Origin: UBA10133 sp964348455
Lineage (GTDB): Bacteria; Patescibacteriota; Microgenomatia; UBA1400; MFAQ01
Direction of reading: 5' to 3'
NCBI GenBank assembly: GCA_964348455.1
Contig: CAYGCQ010000007.1
Span: 1-53,090, forward strand
Length of the DNA stretch: 53,090 nt
How positions within the stretch are numbered: the first letter of the stretch is position 1; each line of letters begins with the position of its first letter. Positions 34,825 to 41,949 of this stretch are shown piece by piece. The translations under genes and the position numbers were made by a program. Under the pieces are notes generated by a model. That model worked only from the letters and a program-made list of their open reading frames with translations, did not search any database and was not told where the DNA came from.

Positions 34825-36402
34825 TTAGCTGGCGATTTCGCTAGCTCGAGTTTCCCGAATGACGTTAACTTTAACCGTACCAGGGAATGTCATAGTGTCC
34901 CTGATTTCATCTCTAATAGCTTGAGCTAAGATGATTAATTGTTCGTCACCAGCTTTGTTTGGATTAACAATTACTCTTACTTCTCTCCCTGCGGAGATAG
35001 CATAAGCGTCATCTACTTCGGGATGTTTTCGAGCAATTTCTTCAAGATGCTTAATTCGTTTACCGTATTCTTCGGTGTTTTCATGACGGGCACCTGGACG
35101 GCTTCCGGAGATTGCATCAGAGATATAAACAATGACAGATTCGTTTGAGGTGAATTCCTCGTCTTCGTGATGCTGAGCAACACAGTCAATAATTGCCTGA
35201 GGAATATTAAACTTTTTCAAAAAAGTGACGCCGAGCTCAACATGATTTCCGTCGCCTTCGATAATCTTACCGATATCATGAAGAAGACAACCCATCCGAA
35301 CAGTGTCGACATTAGCTCCAACCTCATTTGCCATTTTAATGCCAATCCTGGTCTCCTCAAGAGTATGACTTATCATATTCTGTCCATAAGAAGTCCTAAA
35401 CTTGAATCGACCCAACATCTGAGTAATTTCTCTATTCATATTGTAGACACCCACAGCATGACAAAGCTTGGTGCCCTCTTGGAACATAATCTGCTCTACA
35501 TCTCTTTTTGACCTTTCAAAATATTCTTCGATTCTGGCTGGATGGATGCGCCCATCTTTAATTAAGTGAATTAGAGTTAATCTGGCAATTTCTCTCCTAA
35601 CAGGATCAAAACTACTTAACTTTACTTCGTCCGGACTATCGTCCATAGAGACGTCACAACCTGAAACTTTTTCGAAGATTCTAATGTTTCGACCATCCTT
35701 ACCGATAATTCTACCTTTCGTCTCTTCATCTGGAATTGGAACTGTGGAGATGGTGTATTCAGCTACATAATCTGTAGCACCGGACTTCATGGCGTCGACA
35801 AGAATCTCTCTAGCTTGGTCTTCGGCAACTATTCTAGCCTTTTCTTCAGACTCTTTTATGGCTCTAGCAGCCTCTACTGCAGAGCGCTTCTCCACCATGG
35901 AGATAAGTTCCTTTTTTGCTTCTTCGGTGGTCAGTGACGCAATTTTTTCAAGCTTTTTGACCATAGAGTCAGCTTGGTCAGATATTTTCAACTTCAAATC
36001 CTCAATTTGTTTAGATTGAGTTTCTAAATTGGCTTTTTCCCTCTTAAGCTGTTCCTCTATTGAGTTAACACTTTGTTGCTTGGTAGCCAGATTCTTGGCT
36101 CTAAGCTCTATGTCCTCGAGTTGAATGCGAGCGTCCTTAATAGCTTGATCCTTGAGCTTAAAAGCTTCGTCTTTGGCTGAAATAATTATTTCTCGTGCCT
36201 GAGACTGGGCGGTAGCCGTAGCGGCAGCAATAATTGCAGCTGTATCAACGGATGGAGCTTGATCCTGAGGCGTTACTTGTTTCGGGGCAGGATTTACAGC
36301 TTCAACAGAGGTCGAAGCTGAGGAAATCGTGGCATGCTTAGCTTTATCTTTAGCAGGTGAACTTTTGAAAATATTTGACCTAAAAATTGAGAGTATAGAC
36401 AT
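34825..36402 (-). CDS. rny: Ribonuclease Y, without the usual membrane anchor
   Basis: Endoribonuclease that starts mRNA decay. Coiled coil at about residues 65-200, KH domain with GRIIGKDGRN (230-239), HD domain with LLHDIGK (His375-Asp376) and a family C-terminus (TFPGTVKVNVIRETRA). The normal N-terminal membrane helix is missing; residues 1-60 are a Ser/Ala/Pro-rich soluble stretch starting MSILSIFRSNIFK. It may act in the cytosol or bind the membrane through an amphipathic start. The ATG follows TTTAAACC. Confidence 0.93.
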   Translation of the reverse strand: MSILSIFRSNIFKSSPAKDKAKHATISSASTSVEAVNPAPKQVTPQDQAPSVDTAAIIAAATATAQSQAREIIISAKDEAFKLKDQAIKDARIQLEDIELRAKNLATKQQSVNSIEEQLKREKANLETQSKQIEDLKLKISDQADSMVKKLEKIASLTTEEAKKELISMVEKRSAVEAARAIKESEEKARIVAEDQAREILVDAMKSGATDYVAEYTISTVPIPDEETKGRIIGKDGRNIRIFEKVSGCDVSMDDSPDEVKLSSFDPVRREIARLTLIHLIKDGRIHPARIEEYFERSKRDVEQIMFQEGTKLCHAVGVYNMNREITQMLGRFKFRTSYGQNMISHTLEETRIGIKMANEVGANVDTVRMGCLLHDIGKIIEGDGNHVELGVTFLKKFNIPQAIIDCVAQHHEDEEFTSNESVIVYISDAISGSRPGARHENTEEYGKRIKHLEEIARKHPEVDDAYAISAGREVRVIVNPNKAGDEQLIILAQAIRDEIRDTMTFPGTVKVNVIRETRASEIAS

Positions 36403-36458
36403 GGTTTAAAATTAATGATTAAACCTAATCTATGATTAGCCAGAAAACACGCAAAAAT

Positions 36459-36497
36459 GAGTCGATTTAGCGACTGACCAGTCGACGAGTCGACTGG
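36459..36497 (-). terminator. Tandem palindromes after recX, possible terminator or operator
   Basis: CCAGTCGAC GA GTCGACTGG (36478-36497) is a perfect 9-bp palindrome, followed on the minus strand by AGTCG-CTAAAT-CGACT and CATTTTT. In position it is the 3' end of the recA-recX transcript and the upstream region of rny, so a terminator is likely, but an operator is possible. The rest of 36403-36572 shows nothing clear. Confidence 0.45.
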
Positions 36498-36572
36498 ACT
36501 GGGATCTTTATATTTAGATTGAGATCGTGCATTGCGTAATTTTGATTGACCAACATGATTAGTACCTGTATT

Positions 36573-37052
36573 TTAGCCTTCAGACCACTCTGAGTCAAAT
36601 ACCTTTTTGATTGATAGGCTCGTATAGCCACGCTGATACAGCTTAGATATAAGTTTCCCTTGTTCGTATCTTGAGTTTTTATCGCAGAAACTCCTAATCG
36701 AGGCTACTTCTGACTCCTCGAAAGCTTGGGATTTGATTGAATCTGTGACAGTTTGACTGTCTAGCCCCAAGTACTTTAGTTTTAAAGAGATAATTTTTGG
36801 GCCGTAGCCCTTAGAGAGTTGCCGCCTGACATAAGCTTCTGCTAGATATTTATCATCCATGTATCCACTTTTTGAGAGGTCATTCAGAATCGAATCGATT
36901 ATCTTGCCTGGATCATCAAAACCTAGCTTTTCGGCTCTTAAAAAAAGCTTTTCTCGCAACTTGGACCTAAAATACGGCCTTGCACTAAGAATCCCGGCAG
37001 CATACTTGATCAGCGATTGCCTTGGATCACTTTTCCGGTTGAATTCCTGCAT
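36573..37052 (-). CDS. recX: Regulatory protein RecX
   Basis: Modulator of RecA filaments. 159 residues made of three-helix repeats: AAGILSARPYFRSKLREKL, then DKYLAEAYVRRQLSKGYGPKII and LYQRGYTSLSIKKVF. The start lies 26 bases inside the recA 3' end, so the two are coupled; another in-frame start is not better. Confidence 0.88.
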   Translation of the reverse strand: MQEFNRKSDPRQSLIKYAAGILSARPYFRSKLREKLFLRAEKLGFDDPGKIIDSILNDLSKSGYMDDKYLAEAYVRRQLSKGYGPKIISLKLKYLGLDSQTVTDSIKSQAFEESEVASIRSFCDKNSRYEQGKLISKLYQRGYTSLSIKKVFDSEWSEG

Positions 37053-38088
37053 TGACCTTCTCCATTACTTGTACCTTGAGTTTTTCTATCAACTCTGGTC
37101 GTTCGGCAATAGTATTTTTGGCTGATTCTCGACCTTGAGCAAGAGTCTCACCCTCATATTTGATAAATGAACCTGCTTTTTCTAAAACATTATAGGCAAT
37201 TGCTGTATCTATTAAATCTCCAAGCTTGCTTATTCCACCTATATTGAGAACATCGAACTCTGCTATTTTGAATGGCGAGGCGACTTTATTCTTAACTATT
37301 TTGGCTCTGTGACGGGATCCGATAATTTCGTCCCCTTCTTGTATATTGCCGATTTTTCGCATATCAATTCTTACTGATGCGTAGAATTTTAGAGCTTTGC
37401 CTCCAGTAGTGACTTCAGGGTTTCCGAACATAACACCAATCTTCTCTCTTAACTGATTGGTAAAAATAACAATACACTTACTCTTAGCAATGGCACCAGT
37501 AATTTTTCGAAGAGCTTGACTCATGAGCCTGGCCTGCATTCCCATAGAAGAGTCACCCATTTCACCTTCGATTTCAGATTTAGGAACTAGCGCTGCGACG
37601 GAATCAATAACAACCACATCTACTCCGCCGGAACGAATAAGTGTCTCAGCAATTTCGAGAGCTTGCTCACCATTGTCAGGCTGAGAAAGGAGGAGTGTTT
37701 CCAAATCGACTCCGATAGATTTTGCCCTGGTAGGGTCAACGGCATGCTCGGCGTCGATAAAGGCTGCTATGCCACCAGTTTTTTGAGCTTCTGCAATAAC
37801 ATGAAGTGCAATGGTGGTTTTCCCTGAGGCTTCTGGGCCATAGACTTCAACAATACGACCCCTCGGGAAACCACCAACACCAAGAGCAAGATCTAAGCTG
37901 ATAGAGCCTGATGAGATTACAGGTATTTTTTCACCGACTTTGTCTGAACCCATATGCATAATGGCGCCTTCACCAAACTGCTTGGTGATTTGCTGCATAG
38001 CTATTTTTACAGCTGTAAGTCGAGCACTGTTGTCTGCATGAGTAGCGACTGTCTTTTCTTCTTTAACTTTTTTGGATTTTCTTGGCAT
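37027..38088 (-). CDS. recA: Recombinase RecA
   Basis: Homologous recombination and repair. Walker A GPEASGKTT (84-92), VVVIDSVAALVPKSEIEGEMG (cited as the Walker B and L1 region), loop L2 with IFTNQLREKIGVMFGNPEVTTGG (cited in part) and ALKFYASVRIDMRKIG. 353 residues with a basic N-terminal extension (PRKSKKVKEEK). Own promoter at 38118-38145. No LexA-type operator was recognised. recX follows with a short overlap. Confidence 0.97.
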   Translation of the reverse strand: MPRKSKKVKEEKTVATHADNSARLTAVKIAMQQITKQFGEGAIMHMGSDKVGEKIPVISSGSISLDLALGVGGFPRGRIVEVYGPEASGKTTIALHVIAEAQKTGGIAAFIDAEHAVDPTRAKSIGVDLETLLLSQPDNGEQALEIAETLIRSGGVDVVVIDSVAALVPKSEIEGEMGDSSMGMQARLMSQALRKITGAIAKSKCIVIFTNQLREKIGVMFGNPEVTTGGKALKFYASVRIDMRKIGNIQEGDEIIGSRHRAKIVKNKVASPFKIAEFDVLNIGGISKLGDLIDTAIAYNVLEKAGSFIKYEGETLAQGRESAKNTIAERPELIEKLKVQVMEKVNAGIQPEK

Positions 38089-38117
38089 TTTCTTCGGGTA
38101 TTTTTGTAACTAAAATC

Positions 38118-38145
38118 ATTATAACTATTTGGGTTATTTTCGCAA
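38118..38145 (-). promoter_or_regulatory. Promoter of recA
   Basis: Minus strand TTGCGA (38145-38140), 16-base spacer, TATAAT (38123-38118); leader of about 25 bases to the ATG. Confidence 0.65.
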
Positions 38146-38181
38146 GATACATAAATACAACCTTTTAAACAGGTCTCACAA

Positions 38182-38207
38182 TGTCATCCTCGCGAATGCG
38201 GGGATCC
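38182..38207 (-). repeat. Palindromic repeat in the reverse orientation
   Basis: TGTCATCCTCGCGAATGCGG GGATCC, the only clear copy in this window pointing the other way. Confidence 0.8.
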
Positions 38208-38244
38208 AAAACTAATAAACTCAATATTCGGTACCATTTCTATA

Positions 38245-38270
38245 GATTCCCGATCAGGTCGGGAATGACA
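38245..38270 (+). repeat. GATTCCCGATC-GGAATGACA palindromic repeat
   Basis: Near-identical core to the copies at 33197 and 10979. With the reverse copy at 38182 it fills most of the 270-base gap between recA and the tRNA. Confidence 0.85.
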
Positions 38271-38299
38271 AAATAAATAGTAATTTATTCATGAGTAAG

Positions 38300-38308
38300 T
38301 GGTAAAAT
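38300..38308 (+). promoter_or_regulatory. Extended -10 promoter of tRNA-Pro
   Basis: TGGTAAAAT; predicted start near 38315, giving a leader of about 46 bases to be removed by RNase P. ATTCGGGGTATA at 38319-38331 in that leader repeats the tRNA 5' end. Confidence 0.6.
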
Positions 38309-38360
38309 GAACAGGTTCGATTCGGGGTATAAGAGCTTGCTCGCCCTGAATGTGTACATT

Positions 38361-38431
38361 CGGGGTATAGTATAACGGTAGTATGCGCGCATGGGGTGCG
38401 CGCGATCTCAGTTCAATTCTGAGTACCCCGA
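38361..38431 (+). tRNA. tRNA-Pro (anticodon GGG)
   Basis: Acceptor CGGGGTA / TACCCCG, D arm GTAT-AACGGTA-GTAT, anticodon stem CGCGC / GCGCG with loop ATGGGGT (GGG at positions 34-36, G37), 4-base variable loop, T arm CTCAG-TTCAATT-CTGAG, discriminator A. CCA is not encoded, so the cca product is needed. The next gene's ATG lies 4 bases beyond the 3' end. Confidence 0.93.
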
Positions 38432-38435
38432 CAAT

Positions 38436-38798
38436 ATGAAAAAAACGCCAATAATCGTAGTTATCTTGGCTTGGATTATGCTGATAGGCGGAATTTTTAC
38501 TCTGCTTATCACTCTTCCACTACTTACGATGGGTGATCTTGGAAAAAGTGGATTATTTCTGAGTTTAGGAGCGATTACACTTATCAAAGGAGTGCTTCTG
38601 GTAGTAATTTCTTTTGGGCTTAGATATTTGAAAAAATGGTCTCTTTATACATATACCGGGCTAACTGTTTTGGGGTTTTGCTCCGCTATTTACTTCTATT
38701 TCTCATCTCCAGGAGGCCGACCGGAGGATTTTATTGATATTGGTATTAACGTCTTGGTACTTGCTTACCTTTGGTCGATATCTAAAAAATTCTCATGA
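38436..38798 (+). CDS. Small membrane protein starting right after tRNA-Pro
   Basis: 120 residues with four hydrophobic helices (IIVVILAWIMLIGGIFTLLI first). ATG at 38436; longer frames would start inside the tRNA and are rejected. No ribosome site is possible other than tRNA sequence, so translation probably begins on a leaderless mRNA formed when the tRNA 3' end is cut. It overlaps the next gene by 4 bases (ATGA). Family not recognised. Confidence 0.7.
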   Translation: MKKTPIIVVILAWIMLIGGIFTLLITLPLLTMGDLGKSGLFLSLGAITLIKGVLLVVISFGLRYLKKWSLYTYTGLTVLGFCSAIYFYFSSPGGRPEDFIDIGINVLVLAYLWSISKKFS

Positions 38799-39181
38799 GG
38801 ATCGGGAAAATAATTTCTACCACCTTAAACATCATCACATCCTTATATTTCTTTCTTGTAGCTAATTTTTATTTTTGGGGAGGTATTTTTCTTCTTGTCT
38901 ACAGAAGTGCTCAAACGGAACACTCGATACCAAAATTTGTTCACATTCTAGTTCAGATGGCCCTAGCTCCATTCCTTGTTTACGGCGCGATTCTTTTTTT
39001 TAGGAAGGATAATCTTAAATTTAAATTTGGAACTATTATGCTGATTTTGCTTTTTTTGGAGGTTCAGTTTTACCGATTATTTTTCGTCACTAATTTTAGT
39101 TTTGAGACTGCCGACCTGACAAATTTTCTTTTATTCGGAATTCCTATTTTTGTAGTTTTGATTTCCAGAGAGCTGAGTTAG
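38795..39181 (+). CDS. Small membrane protein, coupled to the preceding gene
   Basis: 128 residues, four hydrophobic helices in the same spacing as the preceding gene (ISTTLNIITSLYFFLVANFY first), so the two may be distant paralogues or form one complex. ATGA overlap. No recognised motif. Confidence 0.65.
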   Translation: MRIGKIISTTLNIITSLYFFLVANFYFWGGIFLLVYRSAQTEHSIPKFVHILVQMALAPFLVYGAILFFRKDNLKFKFGTIMLILLFLEVQFYRLFFVTNFSFETADLTNFLLFGIPIFVVLISRELS

Positions 39182-39189
39182 CTACAAGG

Positions 39190-39198
39190 TGATAGAAT
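39190..39198 (+). promoter_or_regulatory. Extended -10 promoter
   Basis: TGATAGAAT, about 40 bases before the ATG at 39240. Confidence 0.55.
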
Positions 39199-39239
39199 TC
39201 AGGCAGATAGAAAATCCTTAAAATATTGGAGAGCCGAGA

Positions 39240-39620
39240 ATGTTTAAACCTTGTCAGGATTGTTCAAAGCAGACTAACAGTTTGGCCGATTGTGATGTAG
39301 AAATCGTGATGGAGGTTCATAAACGTACTTATAAGTATTTGGTGCATCGAAATATCGTTCATTACATGCTTGAACATGGATACTTACCTTGTCCGGATTT
39401 TATGGATGTGGTTTTGCACGGAGAACTTGTAGCAGCAATTAAGGTCAGAACTAATGGGATAGAGACTTCTGAAATATATCTTCCATGGTATGCAAGTAAA
39501 GGTTTCTCAGCAGTTGGATACTTAAATGGAGAATATGAACGAGGGGAAGCTCCCGGTAGGTTGGTAAATCAGTTAAATAAAATGATGTCGGAAGCAGAAA
39601 TCGGAGACGAAGAGGTTTGA
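39240..39620 (+). CDS. Hypothetical protein in a single-gene unit
   Basis: Not recognised. 126 residues, soluble. CQDCSKQTNSLADC at the start could bind a metal; the rest is mixed, with LPWYASKGFSAVGYLNGEYE in the C-terminal half. Own extended -10, GGAGAG ribosome site and strong terminator. The leader TTAAAATATTGGAGAGCCGAG closely resembles that of the deacetylase gene at 22642. Confidence 0.6.
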   Translation: MFKPCQDCSKQTNSLADCDVEIVMEVHKRTYKYLVHRNIVHYMLEHGYLPCPDFMDVVLHGELVAAIKVRTNGIETSEIYLPWYASKGFSAVGYLNGEYERGEAPGRLVNQLNKMMSEAEIGDEEV

Positions 39621-39634
39621 TTTGATCTAGTCCT

Positions 39635-39661
39635 ACCGGTCGCAACGCGACCGGTTTTTTT
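39635..39661 (+). terminator. Intrinsic terminator
   Basis: Stem ACCGGTCGC / GCGACCGGT with a 3-base loop, then seven Ts. Confidence 0.92.
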
Positions 39662-39670
39662 GTAGTTTAA

Positions 39671-40816
39671 TTACTTTTTTGGTAGGTATGAGACGAAGAT
39701 AGCTCCAAGTCCTAAAGATAGAGATATACAACCAACAAAGAAGCCAAAGAAGGGAATCATCATGAGAACTCCAATGATGGTGGCGCCAGCAACGAGAGAC
39801 CACACGTGACTCTCTTTTTTATTTTTTATTACGGACTTAATAAACCACTGTCCCAAGAAAATTGACGAATAAACCGTAGCTGTAATGATAGATAAAATAT
39901 ACTCAAATATAAGCACAAAGGCTAAAGGAACTCCAATGATAGTTATTAACAGCAGGATGAACACCAGGGGGGTTAAAATTAGAACAGCGAAGCCAATTAG
40001 AGTCGTTACGAAGGGCTTGGAAGCAATGATTCCAACTCTATCCTCGATACCTTTTCTAAGAAAGTAGAGTAGAGCTAATCCTAATACTATCGTAGTAATA
40101 ATGGAATAAATTTTTCCAAAAACGAGAGCCGATGACTTGACCTCGGTAGTCTTCTTTTCCGGCATTTGCCTAACGATGTCGTGCTTAATTATCTCCCCTT
40201 TGACATTTCTAGCGCTAACTGAAGCCGTCCCCATCTCATCTATGTAGTACTCAAAGTTCCCGCCAATTTTGGCAGGATCGGTAACAGAAATTTTTGTGGC
40301 GGCAATCTTGGCGTCTCTTAGTAGAGAACCGGTAATACTAATTTTGTCACCAGCACCAAGCAAGTCCCTCCCCAGACTTCCTCGAAGATCTACGTTCTGA
40401 ACACCAAAGAAGATGTCTCCTTGGATTGAGGAAAACTTTGATAACGAAAGACTTTGAGACAGCGCATAGAGATTGCGAGTAACAATGCCATTGATTTCGA
40501 TATACTGTGCAACTATTCGGATATTTCCGTCCACACTACCATTTACCGTAACCGACTGGGCAGCACAAAGAATATCACCGGCTATATTGCCATTTACAAA
40601 AACGTCTTTACCGGCACAGAGTAAGTCTCCTTTTATATTGGAATCGACTGTGATACTGTTTCCACTAACAAAAACCGATTCGTCTATATCCTTATCTTTA
40701 GGAAGATCAATCATATTTCCCGACTCTAAGTAAACAGCTTGAGCGGGAAATGAGAGAAAAAAAATAAATAACAAGGAAGTGAGGAGAATCCCCAATATTC
40801 GGCTAATTTTTTTCAT
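39671..40816 (-). CDS. Secreted bactofilin-like beta-helix protein with C-terminal membrane domain
   Basis: Signal peptide (ILGILLTSLLFIFFLSFPAQA), then about 130 residues of short beta-helix repeats (GNSITVDSNIKGDLLCAGKD, VFVNGNIAGDILCAAQ, SVTVNGSVDGNI) in bactofilin style, a charged linker and four C-terminal helices (IYSIITTIVLGLALLYFL and following). Bactofilins are normally cytoplasmic; here the helix faces outside, so it may be a surface scaffold. 381 residues. Convergent with the preceding cassette. Confidence 0.78.
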   Translation of the reverse strand: MKKISRILGILLTSLLFIFFLSFPAQAVYLESGNMIDLPKDKDIDESVFVSGNSITVDSNIKGDLLCAGKDVFVNGNIAGDILCAAQSVTVNGSVDGNIRIVAQYIEINGIVTRNLYALSQSLSLSKFSSIQGDIFFGVQNVDLRGSLGRDLLGAGDKISITGSLLRDAKIAATKISVTDPAKIGGNFEYYIDEMGTASVSARNVKGEIIKHDIVRQMPEKKTTEVKSSALVFGKIYSIITTIVLGLALLYFLRKGIEDRVGIIASKPFVTTLIGFAVLILTPLVFILLLITIIGVPLAFVLIFEYILSIITATVYSSIFLGQWFIKSVIKNKKESHVWSLVAGATIIGVLMMIPFFGFFVGCISLSLGLGAIFVSYLPKK

Positions 40817-40883
40817 ACTAATTTATGTATAGCAGAGAAAATGGATAATGGCAAAATCTAAGATGGCTGGATTAATTTATATA

Positions 40884-40951
40884 GATTCCGGGTCACCTGC
40901 CCGCAAGTGCTGAAGTGCACTAACTTCTGCAGGTGGGAGCCCGGAATGACA
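40884..40951 (+). repeat. Long-form palindromic repeat
   Basis: Same long type as 10601-10667: GATTCCGGGTCACCTGCCCG, a nested hairpin AAGTGCTGAAGTGCACTAACTT, then GCAGGTGGGAGCCCGGAATGACA in pieces. Lies 15 bases left of the displaced Memo-CapA tail. Confidence 0.85.
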
Positions 40952-40966
40952 TAGTTGATAAAATAT

Positions 40967-41074
40967 TTAAGGGGAAGAAAAAAGAGCTGGCTGACCATAG
41001 TCGAAAATTTTGACGGGAATTTCTTCGGTATTAATTCTCTTGCTTCCTTCGTAAGTGAATTTGACAACTGATTC
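40967..41074 (-). pseudogene. Displaced 3' end of the Memo-CapA gene
   Basis: The minus strand reads VKFTYEGSKRINTEEIPVKI and FDYGQPALFSSP then TAA, matching the C-terminus of the gene at 41950 (VKFTYEGSRRINTEEIPIKI, FDYGQPALIQ). 82 bases (40986-41067 and 41963-42044) are shared with only 3 mismatches; on both sides the similarity ends abruptly. A complete single-gene unit lies between the two copies, so this is the older gene end, cut off from its body. Confidence 0.88.
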
Positions 41075-41126
41075 CATTTTTCCAATACCACAATCTCTAT
41101 TATAGGTTGATTTTTGACTAATAACG

Positions 41127-41135
41127 TGGGATAAT
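41127..41135 (+). promoter_or_regulatory. Extended -10 promoter of the cassette gene
   Basis: TGGGATAAT, 37 bases before the ATG at 41173. Confidence 0.55.
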
Positions 41136-41172
41136 GAAGATGTTTCAAATCCACATTAACAACGGAGGACTA

Positions 41173-41904
41173 ATGGCTTTACCCAAGAATAGACCGGCAA
41201 TATTGGCGATTTTAAACGAGATTGAAGCTAGGATTGTAGGACAAAGAAGAGATGGTTTTTCTTGCGGTTGTGGTGCTGTACACTGGGAAGCGGCAACAGC
41301 AACGGCAATCATCCCTGGTGGGAATGAATACCCTGGCCAAGAAATTTCTATTTCATGCTGGACCGTGGAAATGCGATACCACCCCGAGGATCCAAATAAT
41401 CGAAATGGGTATGGATATTGCTTGTCTGAATTTATTGACTATGACGAGCTCAAAGAAATATTCTACCGTCATTTTGGTAATGATCAGAGAGAAACATACG
41501 AATATAGCCCAAAAATGAATTCTAGTGACAGGGCTGTTTACGGTAATGATCCGTTGGTTTGCATTTTGGATAACGAAAGTCAAATGAGATTTTGCTTTGA
41601 TTGGGGGAACCTTCAAGAGTTTGCAAAGCAGATGGTAAAACTATATACCGGAGGTCAGCCACGCAATAAAAAAGATTCAATAACCTTTAAACAAGTTATT
41701 GAAATGCTGGAAACAATCAATCCAATGGTTTATGCTGGCGGACCACCACCCGAACTTTCGTTTGAACCTAATTGGTTAATGGATTACAAAAAAGCAGTGG
41801 AGGAAGCAAAAACTGCTGATCATGTCTTCTTCCAAAATATTGGAGGGATTAACGGTTTAGAATCCGATATGGATATTGTTTTTATGAAAAATCATTTTGG
41901 ATAA
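41173..41904 (+). CDS. Hypothetical protein carried by a cassette at the Memo-CapA 3' end
   Basis: Not recognised. 243 residues, soluble, with Cys pairs (FSCGCGAVHWEAATATAIIP) that could bind a metal and many aromatic and acidic residues. ATG at 41173 chosen because GGAGG lies 5 bases upstream; a longer frame from 41134 lacks one. Own extended -10 and terminator. It is transcribed against the Memo-CapA gene and lies between that gene's present and displaced 3' ends, which marks it as acquired. Confidence 0.65.
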   Translation: MALPKNRPAILAILNEIEARIVGQRRDGFSCGCGAVHWEAATATAIIPGGNEYPGQEISISCWTVEMRYHPEDPNNRNGYGYCLSEFIDYDELKEIFYRHFGNDQRETYEYSPKMNSSDRAVYGNDPLVCILDNESQMRFCFDWGNLQEFAKQMVKLYTGGQPRNKKDSITFKQVIEMLETINPMVYAGGPPPELSFEPNWLMDYKKAVEEAKTADHVFFQNIGGINGLESDMDIVFMKNHFG

Positions 41905-41917
41905 ATAATTAGAAGTT

Positions 41918-41945
41918 AAATCCGTCTCATTGAGACGGATTTTTT
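41918..41945 (+). terminator. Intrinsic terminator between convergent genes
   Basis: Stem AAATCCGTCTC / GAGACGGATTT, 3-base loop, T-run; the A-rich opposite arm may also serve the minus strand. Confidence 0.9.
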
Positions 41946-41949
41946 GTAA

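Noticed and set aside
38391..38435. Longer start for the membrane protein gene, inside the tRNA
   Set aside because: The extra codons are tRNA sequence; the ATG at 38436 begins a normal hydrophobic protein.
40858..41154. A 98-residue minus-strand reading frame
   Set aside because: It is a shifted frame across a palindromic repeat and the displaced Memo-CapA tail.
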